Source: Desulfosarcina alkanivorans
GTDB lineage: Bacteria > Desulfobacterota > Desulfobacteria > Desulfobacterales > Desulfosarcinaceae
Reading direction: 5' to 3'
DNA: 64,000 nt
NCBI RefSeq assembly: GCF_009688945.1
Contig: NZ_AP021874.1
Span: forward strand, 4,216,001 to 4,280,000
Part shown: one piece after another, positions 16,650 through 25,800 of the stretch
Numbering within the stretch: the stretch's first letter is position 1
How the letters are laid out: each line of letters opens with the position of its first letter
The notes under the pieces: generated by a model
Told to the model about the DNA's origin: nothing
What the model saw: only the letters and a program-made list of their open reading frames with translations
The model's database searches: none
Made by a program: the position numbers and the translations under genes

Positions 16650-16665
16650 TGGCACGTCGCTTGCT
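16650..16665 (+). promoter_or_regulatory. Sigma54 (-24/-12) promoter of the right operon
   Basis: TGGCACGTCGCTTGCT fits the sigma54 consensus at every key position, with GG and GC 10 bp apart. The expected start point is near 16676, about 50 bp before the first reading frame (ATG 16725). Confidence 0.9.
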
Positions 16666-16724
16666 GGGCTAAATTCAATAGTCGAAGGTTTGTTATTTCA
16701 TAAATCAATAGCGGAGGTGGAGCT

Positions 16725-16971
16725 ATGTTTCGGGGAATGCCACTTGTTTTTGGGTAGGAATGCTGATCATGTACGGTTGGGCCTTTATGCTCATTTTTCT
16801 TGAGATGCGTATTCCGGGGTTGCCGTTGGCAAACGTGGACGGTCTCTACCAGCCGCCTATCTTTACAATTGGATTCTGGGCCTATGGCTGGTCAACCTGT
16901 TCGCCGCTTTTCTGTTTTATCGTTTAGAAGAGAAAAGGGAAGAAAAACTTGCGGGAAAGGAGGTAACCTAA
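16725..16971 (+). pseudogene. Small two-helix membrane protein gene with two frameshifts (symporter partner)
   Basis: A good ribosome binding site (GGAGGTGG) precedes ATG 16725. The ATG frame stops after ten codons, but joining frames gives one small protein with two hydrophobic segments: GMLIMYGWAFMLIFLEM and LWLVNLFAAFLFYRL, then a charged tail EEKREEKLAGKEVT. Each shift is explained by one missing G in a G run (near 16752-16754 and 16886-16890). The stop overlaps the next start as TAATG. Small membrane proteins of this kind precede the large subunit of some solute:sodium symporters. Either a real double mutation or base-calling error is possible. Confidence 0.6.
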
Positions 16972-18420
16972 TGGGATCCCACTGATCGTGATTGTTGCAG
17001 CGCCATTATACTTTGGTATCATTATCTTCATCTTGGGGTATCCGTTCTGATGGACGCTCGTGGGCTTGATCGGCGGAATGCCCATCGCAACATTGATTAC
17101 CGCGGCGCCGATACGTAAATATGCGCCACCTCCTTTACGGACTACTATGCGGACCGTTACGCTACAAAATGGACTCGGCTGATCGCCGGCATTCCCACCA
17201 CCATCTGGGGGATAGCGTATATCGTGTTGTCCATCATCGGCACCGCGCTGTTCCTGGTGGCCATCTTAAAGCTCAATTTCACGATTGCCATCGTGTTGTC
17301 AGCGCTGATCATTTATGTCTATATTTATTACGGTGGGATGGTGGCCACAACCTATTCCACCGCCTTTCAGGGGATCGCCATGACCGTGGCCTCTCTAATG
17401 GCCGCAGCCTACATAATTGCCCACTTCGGCGGGATCAACGTTTTGACGGAAGCAGTCTCCTCCGCCAACCCCGCTTCTTTTAACATGCCTTATACGTCCG
17501 CCAAAACGGCTCATGCGCTCATGGCTTCCTGGACCGGGGTGATCGGTTTCTTTTTTGTCTGGCACTTCGGTTTTTCGGTGATGCCTTATACCGTCGTGCG
17601 CTTTTTCACCACTCAGGATATCAAATCCGCGCGCCGAAGCGTTTTCTGGGCCGTAGCCATCGGCGGCCTGATGTACTGTGGCCTGATTATCATCGGTACG
17701 GGGGCCAGGGTATTGATTGAAGGAACGCACCCGCTCATGCAAACCAAGGGGAGCAATAACGCCATGGTGGTGCTGAAGGCGTTGCGGGAATCTTACGGCA
17801 TCGGATCGATAACTGTCCTGGACTATTCCATGATCACAGCTGTTGAGTCGCAGCATAGCTCATTCTTGCTCGCCGTGGTCGCAGCCGGTGGAATCGCCAT
17901 CGCCATGGCCACCGCCTCCGGATGGACCATGGTGCTCAACGTGATCTTGGGGCGGGACATCATGGGAAAAGTGTTCGGTAGCAAATGGGCTGAGGATAAA
18001 CCCGCACAGGTGACGCGCCTGATGACGACTATCGTATTGCTGGTTTGCATGTTTGTGGCCTTTAAGCCCCCTGCGTTGATCATCGATATCTCCGGGTTCG
18101 CCTTCGTCCTTCTGCTGAGCGCCATCGGCCCTCCGCTCGTTCTGGGTATTTGGTGGGATCGGGCAACCACCGCCGCCGCCGCCATGGCCACCATAATCTC
18201 AATGTCCGTAAGTACCACTTTTTCCGGGCTATACGCGAAATATAGCCTGGGAAGTTATCATTACTTCTTTTTAAGTGGAACGGAAAAGATTGTGACCCCA
18301 CACCAGGTGTACTGGGTGTGCATCAGTTTCATTCTGTTCATCGTTGTGAGCCTGCTAACTTCTCACAAAGAGGATGAGGTTGTTCAGGAATACGCCGTCG
18401 AACTGCGGCCTGAGCAATAA
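16971..18420 (+). pseudogene. Sodium:solute symporter (SSS family), N-terminal half damaged
   Basis: From about 17120 to the end the frame encodes a typical SSS membrane core, e.g. IYYGGMVATTYSTAFQG and WHFGFSVMPYTVVRFF, ending in a polar tail. Upstream the gene is damaged. The ATG at 16971 (ribosome binding site AAAGGAGGT) is out of frame by one missing G. An in-frame TGA lies at 17048-17050, where TM1 (LIVIVAAPLYFGIIIFIL) is joined directly to a later helix, apparently by a deletion of dozens of residues. Another base is missing near 17118. Import of a monocarboxylate would be expected from its position before an acyl-CoA synthetase, but the protein is probably non-functional. Confidence 0.75.
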
Positions 18421-18506
18421 CCTCTTCGAGAAAGAGAAAAAAATTCATGAAAGACCATTAAGGACTGCATCATTATAAACAGACCGAAAATATAGGAGGA
18501 AAACCA

Positions 18507-20147
18507 ATGTATGACAACAAGGTTAGCTTTAGCCAACTATCTGCCGATTTCAACTGGGAAAAAGAGCTTTCGGTGTTCAGCAAGGATATTTCCAAAGGTT
18601 TCAACTATGCCTATGAAGCGTGCGATCGCTTTGCCGGTACGGACAAGGTGGCGATTAACTGGGAAGGCGTCAGCGGCGAAGCTCGAAGGATCACCCACCA
18701 GGAACTGAGCCAGCTTTCCGATCAGGTGGCCAACATGCTTTATGAGCAGGGTGTGCGCCGGGGCGATCGAGTCGCCACTTTGATGCCACGCGTTCCCGAG
18801 CTATATGCTTCGCTTTTAGGGATATGGAAAATTGGGGCTGTTTATGTGCCTTTGTTTACGGCATTCGGGCCTGAAGCCGTTGCCCACCGCATCGAACACA
18901 GCCAGACACGATTTTTGATTGCCCACAGCAATTTTCGGGATAATGTCGATGATAAAATAAAAGGGTTAGAACACATTTTTGTAGTTCAGCCGAAAAAAGA
19001 GACGCTGCGGCAGGGCGATATCGATTTTCATGAAGCCTTAAAGGGTACAACCGCAAAGGCGGAAAAGGCAACGGTTTTACCTGACGACCTGGCCATTATT
19101 TTGTTTACCTCAGGCTCAACCGGCATGCCCAAGGGGGCGATGTTGTCTTATAAATTTTTTATCTTCCACGTACCCTACCTACGATATGCCATCTGGCTGC
19201 GGCCGGAAGATTCTTTCTGGTGTGCTGCCGATCCCGCATGGGCCTACGGACTGCTGAATTCCTTTGCTCCGCTGACGATAGGAAACTCGATTCTCGTGCA
19301 AGAGGGCCTCTTCACTCCAGAACGTTGCTACCAATTAATGGAAAAACACAAGATCTCCAATCTTGCGTATGCGCCGACCGCATTTAGAGCCCTGGCAGCC
19401 GCCGGTAAAGAGCTACGCCAGCAGTACAACCTCAATATAAGGGTGCTTAGCAGCGCGGGAGAGCCCCTTAACGCCGATACGGTAAAATGGGCTATCAATA
19501 ATCTCGGCGTTCCCATCAGTGACCATTACGGTTATACCGAATCGGGTATGGTTGTGTGCAATTACAACTGCTGCGATATGGAAATCAAGCCCGGTTCCAT
19601 GGGATTTCCGGTGCCATGGCATCGTATAGCGCTTCTCGATTCTGAAGGAAACGAGTGTGATGGCAAAGAGCCGTCCAGGATGTCGGTGAACAAAAATGAA
19701 TACGGAACCTATTTTAAGGGCTATTGGCAAGATGAGGAGAAGACCCAACTCGCTTTTGCGGGGGATTGGTTCGTGCCTGGCGACCTTGCTTGGCAGGATG
19801 AGGACGCGTATTTTTGGTTCGAAGGGCGCGATGATGACGTCATATCCAGCGCCGGGTTCAGAATTGGGCCCTTTGAGGTAGAAAGCTCTCTCATAGAACA
19901 TGAGGCCGTTTTGGAAGCCGCTGTTGTGGGGCAGCCCGATCCGTCCAAGGGAGAAATTGTAAAGGCGTACGTTGTGTTGAAAAACGGCTATGAACCAACA
20001 TCGGAGCTTAACGAAGAACTTAAGCTTTTTGTAAAAAAAATATTAAGTAAACACCAGTATCCCCGTGAAATTGAATTTGTTGCTGAGTTGCCCAAAACAC
20101 CCAGCGGGAAAATCCAGCGCTTTAAGCTGCGTGCGCTGGCGACCTAA
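18507..20147 (+). CDS. AMP-forming acyl-CoA synthetase (546 aa)
   Basis: The ANL-superfamily motifs are intact: phosphate loop LFTSGSTGMPKGA, SDHYGYTESG, the DLAWQDEDAYFWFEGRDDD hinge region, and PSGKIQR with the adenylation lysine. The overall sequence is closest to the acetyl/medium-chain acyl-CoA synthetase group. It would activate the carboxylate served by the right sigma54 operon to its CoA ester at the expense of ATP to AMP. ATG 18507 follows AGGAGG. It is the only intact structural gene between the damaged symporter and the damaged CoA transferase. Confidence 0.9.
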   Translation: MYDNKVSFSQLSADFNWEKELSVFSKDISKGFNYAYEACDRFAGTDKVAINWEGVSGEARRITHQELSQLSDQVANMLYEQGVRRGDRVATLMPRVPELYASLLGIWKIGAVYVPLFTAFGPEAVAHRIEHSQTRFLIAHSNFRDNVDDKIKGLEHIFVVQPKKETLRQGDIDFHEALKGTTAKAEKATVLPDDLAIILFTSGSTGMPKGAMLSYKFFIFHVPYLRYAIWLRPEDSFWCAADPAWAYGLLNSFAPLTIGNSILVQEGLFTPERCYQLMEKHKISNLAYAPTAFRALAAAGKELRQQYNLNIRVLSSAGEPLNADTVKWAINNLGVPISDHYGYTESGMVVCNYNCCDMEIKPGSMGFPVPWHRIALLDSEGNECDGKEPSRMSVNKNEYGTYFKGYWQDEEKTQLAFAGDWFVPGDLAWQDEDAYFWFEGRDDDVISSAGFRIGPFEVESSLIEHEAVLEAAVVGQPDPSKGEIVKAYVVLKNGYEPTSELNEELKLFVKKILSKHQYPREIEFVAELPKTPSGKIQRFKLRALAT

Positions 20148-20327
20148 GATTATTGAGAAATACTCAATAGCGGAGCCTTCGTGTTTATTTGCTTTTGCAA
20201 TGTTTCGATTCTGTTTCTTGTTGATGTTTGTAAAAGAGACATCCAACCGCAAATTTTTTTCGGTACTACAAACGGACCCATTGCGGTAGGACACGATTGA
20301 CTTCCAACATAGCGAGACTTTATTATT

Positions 20328-21475
20328 ATGCAGGGAACACTTAACGGCATCACGGTTCTGGACCTGTCCCGCCTGTTGCCTGGCCCGTATTGTTCCATGA
20401 TTCTATCGGACCACGGTGCCAGGGTGATTTCAATCGAAGACCGACGTTACAAAAATGACGGACTTTACATAAAGCCGCTTTATCGCAACAAGCAACATAT
20501 CACCTTGAGCCTGAAGACAGGAATGGGTAAAGAGATTTTCTTCAAATTGGCCGAAAAAGCTGATGTAATTATAGAAACCTTTAGGCCCGGTGTGGCCAGG
20601 CCAGAAAACTGGGAGTCGGCGACGATGCCGTGCGCCGACTCAATCCGGAAATTATCTACTGCTCCATTACCGGATACGGCCAGACCGGTGGCCAAAAGGA
20701 TTTTGCCGGTCATGATGTGAACTTTTTCAGCTATTCCGGGGTATTGGACCTCATGGGCGAAGGGGATCGATGCCCGAGTATTCCCGGTGTTCAAATCGCT
20801 GATCTCGCCGCAGGAGGCATGAATGCGGCCATCGGTATTCTTCTGGCACTGTTATACGGCGCTAAAAGCGGCAGGGGCCAGTTTATTGATATATCCATGA
20901 CAGATGGGATGGCATCCTTTTTACCGATTGCCCTCCACTTCTTTCAGGAAGACGGTGTTCTCCCCCAACGGGGAGCGTCGCTGCTCTCGCATAAGTATGC
21001 CTGCTAAAATACCTACGAGACGGCTGACAACAAATATATCTCCGTCGGTGCACTCGAAAGCAAATTTTGGAAAAAGCTCTGCAATTATTTGGGGTTTCCT
21101 GAATATGCTTGCGAACAGTTAAATGAAAGGATGAGACCTCAAATCATTGGGCGCTTTAGAGAGGTTTTCAAACAGAAAACTCAAGCCCAATGGAATGAGA
21201 CGCTGAAGAAATTGGACGTGTGCTACAGTCCTGTACATGGATTGAAAGAAGTATTAAAGTATAGTTTTTTGCGTGAAAGGGAGATGATCGTGGATTTTTC
21301 TGATGGAGATGGAAAAAAGACTACGGCCTTCGGCGTTCCCGTCAAACTCAGCAAAACTCCAGGCGCTTTGCGTTTGCCACCCGTGGGCTTCGGCGAAAGT
21401 ACAACGGATGTATTAAGGGAGCTTGGTTATAATGAAAACGAAATACACAAATTTCACAGCTCTGATGTGATTTGA
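20328..21475 (+). pseudogene. Family III CoA transferase (CaiB/BaiF type), two lesions
   Basis: Three pieces form one family III CoA transferase of ~380 residues: LNGITVLDLSRLLPGPYCSM at the start, then GVQIADLAAGGMNAAIGIL with the expected active-site aspartate, then the ETADNKYISVGALESKFW segment. Lesion one is a 5-bp tandem duplication (GGCCA twice at 20594-20603) that shifts the frame after RPGVA. Lesion two is TAA at 21005-21007, where the family has a residue before NTYET. It would have moved CoA between acyl groups as an alternative to the synthetase upstream; now it is probably dead. Confidence 0.85.
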
Positions 21476-21949
21476 ATTCATTGACGGCTATAACCCCTGA
21501 GCAACATAGTCCGAAAGCTCGGGCAGCAGCCGCATGGGGCGGTTGTGAACCCATCTTAAACCAAGAAAGGGGGCGAAACGATCAGTAAAAGCAAAATCGG
21601 TGATCTTAAAATGAGAAAGAAGAAAACCGGTGCGTCTGTATTAAGCATTCATTTTTACTACTGGCAGTGTCTTCCTGGCTGCATATTCAACCAGACGCTT
21701 TGATTGAGTTGTTTTCCAATACTCGCCTGTTTTGGGTCTAATACACCCATTTTAGGTGATGAAATTTCGAGCTTACATATCGACTTTTTAAAATTACAAT
21801 TTTTTCTGACCTGTATTTGAATTGAAAAACTGAAATGCGGATCAAGGACTATACTTGATAGTCTGTTATCGCAACATTTCAAAATCCCTCCGTACTGTAT
21901 AGGAGTTATGTGCAAGTTTAACGCTAAGTTCTGCCTACCCAATATCTTT
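21476..21949. other. Region without a recognisable gene between the CoA transferase and the intron remnant
   Basis: No reading frame with family features is seen. A short stretch on the minus strand around 21655-21750 encodes a peptide ending KTLPVVKMNA before a stop. It could be the tail of a lost gene, but it cannot be assigned. No terminator with a clear T-run is visible after the CoA transferase. Confidence 0.4.
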
Positions 21950-22800
21950 TGCGTCTCGTGATAGGAACGCCGGTCCTCCGGCACCCCCCACACTGCCCCG
22001 GACGTGCGGTTTTCCCGCATCCGGTTCTTTGGTTGGACTCGCTTCCGCGCGGATCTTTACAGTTACCCGTTATAATATCCAGTGGCTATTCCCCGCAGTG
22101 AGGTTGGCTCGTGTTATCCAGCCCTACATGTCCGGCACGAGTTTCCTTTGTGGGCTGCGTCCTTCCGTCAGGTCCTTTCCCGTGCAGGTGTCATTGACAC
22201 TTGCGTGTGGCTGGCTTTCCCAACCGCCGAGTACTATGCCTGATAAGACACCCCATTGGCATATAGCCGCCTTGCGACGACCCACCTGAATTACCTCAGG
22301 AGCACAATGGGGCTTCCCGAGTTCTACGGCGCATCTCTTCTTACATGCCACGGCCTGATGACTCCGGTGGACCTCCACATCCTCGCCAAAGCGGATGCTT
22401 CTATGTTGCCTTCGGCGCCCGTTAAAATCCTCGGCGTCCTCGATTGCTTTTTCGAAGCTGTACCAGCAATTCAGAGAGCGCGGTCTCCCCTACGGCCTGC
22501 AAGATTCTCTGCCTACGTTTGGCCCATCTTGTTCGATGCCCCTTCTCATTGCTTATTCAGTGGGGTGAGACCTCCGCGAATGGCACCGGTAGATCCCGGG
22601 TCGCGGCTCGTTTCCAGCCGAGTTATCTCGACGTCCTGCACTTACAATAGTCAAAAAGCATCTCCGCCATGGACCCAAGGCTCGATACGGGTGGGTGGCT
22701 AACCCTTACAAAAAGCCATCACTGGCCTTCCTCCCGACAGGGACTTGCCCCCTGCAAGATGCGCCGAGCTTCGGTCGGCGCGATAACATATTAAATAAGT
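21950..22800 (-). mobile_element. Group II intron remnant lacking its reverse transcriptase gene
   Basis: On the minus strand, 22027-21996 folds as a domain V hairpin (CCGGATGCGG-GAAA-ACCGCACGTCCGG) with GAAA loop and the usual bulged region. GTGCCGG...CCGGCGTTCC follows as a candidate domain VI. The 5' part near 22790-22640 has the GCGCCGA...TCGGCGC helix and GGGGGCAAGTCCCTGTCGGG, typical of domain I. Only ~600 nt of RNA-like sequence lie between these ends, with no intron-encoded protein. The short frames predicted here are not believable genes. Exact ends are uncertain. Confidence 0.65.
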
Positions 22801-22945
22801 TGAAGATCAACCCTCAAAAACAGCTCGTTCATTTAGAAAAACACCCCCAAAAATAGCCGAAAAGTGTAGACACACGATGAATATCATTCAGTGTACCGGA
22901 TGCCCGTGCGCCAAAGGTTCCCTGAATTTTGTGTGCTTACGTTAT

Positions 22946-22970
22946 AAAAACCCAAGCCTATGACCTTGGG
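22946..22970 (-). terminator. Rho-independent terminator after the Cache protein gene
   Basis: Read on the minus strand, CCCAAG and CTTGGG pair across an 8-nt loop and are followed directly by TTTTTATA. It lies about 50 bp past the stop of the Cache-domain gene. Confidence 0.65.
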
Positions 22971-23022
22971 CAAATACCGAAAATCGCACAAAACTAATGT
23001 GATAGTTAAAGTGCCTGCAAAG

Positions 23023-23529
23023 CTAACGGGTTCCGTTTAATTCCGACACCGTCATGGTATCGTTGTAGATGCCAGCGGTCACCTGATAAGGCTGGTTGGG
23101 CACCTGCACCATAAAACTGATCTTCCTGGCCGGTTCGCTTTGTCCCAGTTTTTCCCACCAGTATTCCACCCAGACGCCGTTGGCATTGTCCTTTTCGGCG
23201 CACATCTCCACAACGAAAGGCCTACGCTTGGATTCGTCCCTGTGCTTGTCTTTGACCTTGGTGAGGTCAAGACCAATGTAGTTGTTGTTCGGATGGGCAA
23301 TAACGCGCTTTTCGTCACAGTTGACCACCCACACATAGGTGTCCTTCAAGGAAAATTCGCCATCGGTGTTGAACGCCGTCAATCCCTCCTCACCTAGCTC
23401 TTCGAGCATGTTCGAAGCGTTGAGAACCAGATTGTAGACGTCCTCTGCAGTTGTTTCATCGGCGCCGACAATGCTTGCCTGCGCGAAGATGACCAAAACC
23501 AGGAAAAATCTTGTCATGGATTTCATCAT
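23023..23529 (-). CDS. Exported single-Cache-domain protein (168 aa)
   Basis: An N-terminal signal peptide (MTRFFLVLVIFAQASIVGA) is followed by a small Cache sensor fold. Features are the YVWVVNCDEKRVIAHPNNNYIGLDL strand/loop region (read in two parts), then GVWVEYWWEKLG and PARKISFMVQVP, which are typical of Cache_2-like periplasmic ligand-binding modules. There is no transmembrane output domain, so it probably binds a small molecule in the periplasm. A chemoreceptor gene with its own Cache domain lies immediately upstream on the same strand, so the protein may feed or modulate that receptor (inference). ATG 23529 follows AAGGAG. Confidence 0.75.
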   Translation of the reverse strand: MMKSMTRFFLVLVIFAQASIVGADETTAEDVYNLVLNASNMLEELGEEGLTAFNTDGEFSLKDTYVWVVNCDEKRVIAHPNNNYIGLDLTKVKDKHRDESKRRPFVVEMCAEKDNANGVWVEYWWEKLGQSEPARKISFMVQVPNQPYQVTAGIYNDTMTVSELNGTR

Positions 23530-23563
23530 TTTGAGGCTCCTTTATAATGTAGTGTATGGTTTC

Positions 23564-23585
23564 CGGCACGTAACATTGCGTGCCG
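23564..23585. other. Hairpin between chemoreceptor and Cache gene
   Basis: CGGCACG and CGTGCCG pair perfectly across an 8-nt loop in the 169-bp gap between the receptor stop and the Cache protein start. No T-run follows on either strand, so it may be an RNA-processing or attenuation structure and not a terminator. Confidence 0.45.
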
Positions 23586-23698
23586 CACTTATAACCTAAA
23601 GATCGGTGAATAGGGAAAAACGTAAGCGATGTGAGAGTTTTTGTACCTATCTTGGAACAAAGCCAATTATTCATGATTCAGTTCAATGAATTCTTCCG

Positions 23699-25657
23699 CT
23701 ACACCTTAAACCTGCCGACCTTTGCATTGATCTCCTCAGCCAGGTTCAACAGGTCTTCGGAACTGGTTTTGACCTGGGAACTGCTATTTGTGATTTCATT
23801 GGAAAACTGATTGACTTCGGATATATCGCTGGTAATGGACGCGGTTGCTTCTGAACTCTGGGCAACGGTTGCATTGACTTCCTGAATGCCGGAGGAGGCC
23901 TGGGCGATGTTCCCGGCGATTTCCCGGGTGGTAACAGACTGCTCTTCCACGGCAGTGGCGATGGTACTGACGATTTCGTCCACATTGCCTATCACATCCG
24001 AAATCTCACTGATATCGGTCACCGTCTCCTGAGTGGAGCTTTGAACCTCTTCAATCTGCTTCTTAATTTCCTGAGTCGCCTCGGATGTCTGCTTGGCTAG
24101 TTCCTTGATTTCGTTGGCCACCACGGCAAAACCCTTGCCTGCTTCACCGGCCCGGGCTGCCTCGATGGTAGCGTTCAAGGCCAGCAAATTGGTCTGTTCG
24201 GATATTTCCGTTATCACTTCGGTTACTTTGCTGATCGCCTGGGCAGCGTTCCCCAGGGCATCCACCTTCTGTGACGTCCCCTGGGCCTTGGCCACAGCCT
24301 CACCGGTTATTTCACGGGCTTTTTCCGAATTCTGGGCGATTTCGCTAACACTGGCCGTCATCTGCTCGGTCGCCGTAGCCACCATGTTCAGGTTGGTGGC
24401 GGCCTGCTCCATGGCCGCGGCCACCGAATTAACATTGGCACTCATCTCTTCGGCGGCCACGGCCACCGTATTCGATTTTCCAGAGGCTTCATCTGCGTCC
24501 GAAGACATTTGCTGGGAAATGGCCGCCAGTTCGGATGATGATCGGGTCAAAGAAGCAGCATTGTCGACAATCTCCTTGATCATGATCTTTTGATTTTCCA
24601 GGAATGTGTTGAACCAGGTCGCCATATCCCCCATCTCATCACTGGTGGTCACTTCCAGCCGTTGCGTTAAGTCGCCTTCTCCCTGGGCAATGTCCTTCAA
24701 ACGGTCTACGGCGTTGTTGAGCGGTCTGGTCGTTTTACGAACCAGAAAGAGAAGCAGTAAGACGGAAGCGACCACGACGACCAGGGAAACACTGAGGTTA
24801 AGGATGCCCAGACTTTTAACCGGACTCAGAAGGTCTGCATTGTCAGTCCCAGCTCCCACGGTCCAGCCGACCAAATCGTCCTTTTTAAAAGCCACGGTCT
24901 TAACGCTCCCATTCCACTCGTACTCTATGACCCCGGATCCCATGGCAACCATCTCCTTGCCAAAGGGGAGGTCGTTCATGTTTAGCTTCAGGATCACTTC
25001 CCTTTTTTTGGGATGGGAGATGACGAACCCACGCTGGTCGTATATGTAGGCATAGCCTCGCTCTCCGATTTTTACGGTGTCCACGAATTTATCGCTGAAA
25101 GAAGATATGTCGATGACGCCGATGAAAACACCGGCAACACTTTGATTTACCGTAATGGGGTTGGCAATGACAAAAATGGGGGTTCCGGTAGCCTTGCTCA
25201 GGACAATTTCCGAAATAACGTGCTGCCCCTGCATGGCCTCCTGGAAATAACCGCTATCCTTGAGGTTAATCTTGTCGATGCTGTTCCGGGCGGAACTTGC
25301 TATCACCATTCCGTCGCTTCCGATAACATTCAGGCTTTCATAGTATTTATATTCCTCAACCAGTTCGGCAAACCACTTGTTCGCCGACTTCCGGGCTGCC
25401 TTCCCCACAAAATTATCTCTGGTCGCCTTTTGCAGGATATCCTGTTTGCTCCAGTTTTTAATGTCCAGTTTGCGGTCATGAATCCAGGCAACCATCATTT
25501 CCGAGGTAGAGTTGGCAACGTTATGCACATTTTCGAGAATGGTGTTTTTCAGAGAATTACGGGATTTGACATAGGAGATCGCAGTAGACAAACCCATTCC
25601 CACCACGATCAGGGTAATCATCGGAACGAGAAACTTGTTTTTCAGATTCCATTTCAT
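23699..25657 (-). CDS. Methyl-accepting chemotaxis protein with double Cache sensor (652 aa)
   Basis: The protein has an N-terminal membrane helix (about residues 9-30), a periplasmic dCache domain to ~280 (e.g. [16 protein letters not shown]), a second helix (~288-312), HAMP (~315-368) and a long cytoplasmic signalling domain. The hairpin tip [20 protein letters not shown] is the conserved kinase-contact region. It senses an unknown periplasmic ligand, probably a small carboxylate given the Cache fold. ATG 25657 is preceded by AAAGGAG. A sigma28-like promoter lies upstream, as expected for a flagellar-regulon receptor. Confidence 0.92.
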   Translation of the reverse strand: MKWNLKNKFLVPMITLIVVGMGLSTAISYVKSRNSLKNTILENVHNVANSTSEMMVAWIHDRKLDIKNWSKQDILQKATRDNFVGKAARKSANKWFAELVEEYKYYESLNVIGSDGMVIASSARNSIDKINLKDSGYFQEAMQGQHVISEIVLSKATGTPIFVIANPITVNQSVAGVFIGVIDISSFSDKFVDTVKIGERGYAYIYDQRGFVISHPKKREVILKLNMNDLPFGKEMVAMGSGVIEYEWNGSVKTVAFKKDDLVGWTVGAGTDNADLLSPVKSLGILNLSVSLVVVVASVLLLLFLVRKTTRPLNNAVDRLKDIAQGEGDLTQRLEVTTSDEMGDMATWFNTFLENQKIMIKEIVDNAASLTRSSSELAAISQQMSSDADEASGKSNTVAVAAEEMSANVNSVAAAMEQAATNLNMVATATEQMTASVSEIAQNSEKAREITGEAVAKAQGTSQKVDALGNAAQAISKVTEVITEISEQTNLLALNATIEAARAGEAGKGFAVVANEIKELAKQTSEATQEIKKQIEEVQSSTQETVTDISEISDVIGNVDEIVSTIATAVEEQSVTTREIAGNIAQASSGIQEVNATVAQSSEATASITSDISEVNQFSNEITNSSSQVKTSSEDLLNLAEEINAKVGRFKV

Positions 25658-25701
25658 GGTTGATACGCTCCTTTCCGCTTATGCTTAGATTGGTGTAAGG
25701 G

Positions 25702-25728
25702 ATATCGACCAAAGTGGGAAAAAGTTTA
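25702..25728 (-). promoter_or_regulatory. Sigma28 (FliA)-like promoter of the chemoreceptor gene
   Basis: On the minus strand TAAACTTT, an 11-bp spacer, then GTCGATAT are found. The consensus is TAAAGTTT-N11-GCCGATAA, so 13 of 16 positions match with exact spacing. It ends about 45 bp before the receptor start codon. Confidence 0.6.
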
Positions 25729-25800
25729 GTATAAACTTATATTCTGAGTTTGCCTCACCTGATTATTAACATTCAATTAAAGTTAAATTTTTAGTATTTA

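Noticed and set aside
17048-17050. Possible selenocysteine TGA in the symporter gene
   Set aside because: The symporter family has no Sec, and the position is a junction where a long segment is missing; other frameshifts are close by.
22029-22702. Open frames of 86 and 148 codons in the intron region
   Set aside because: They lie antisense to structured group II intron sequence and have no protein-family features.
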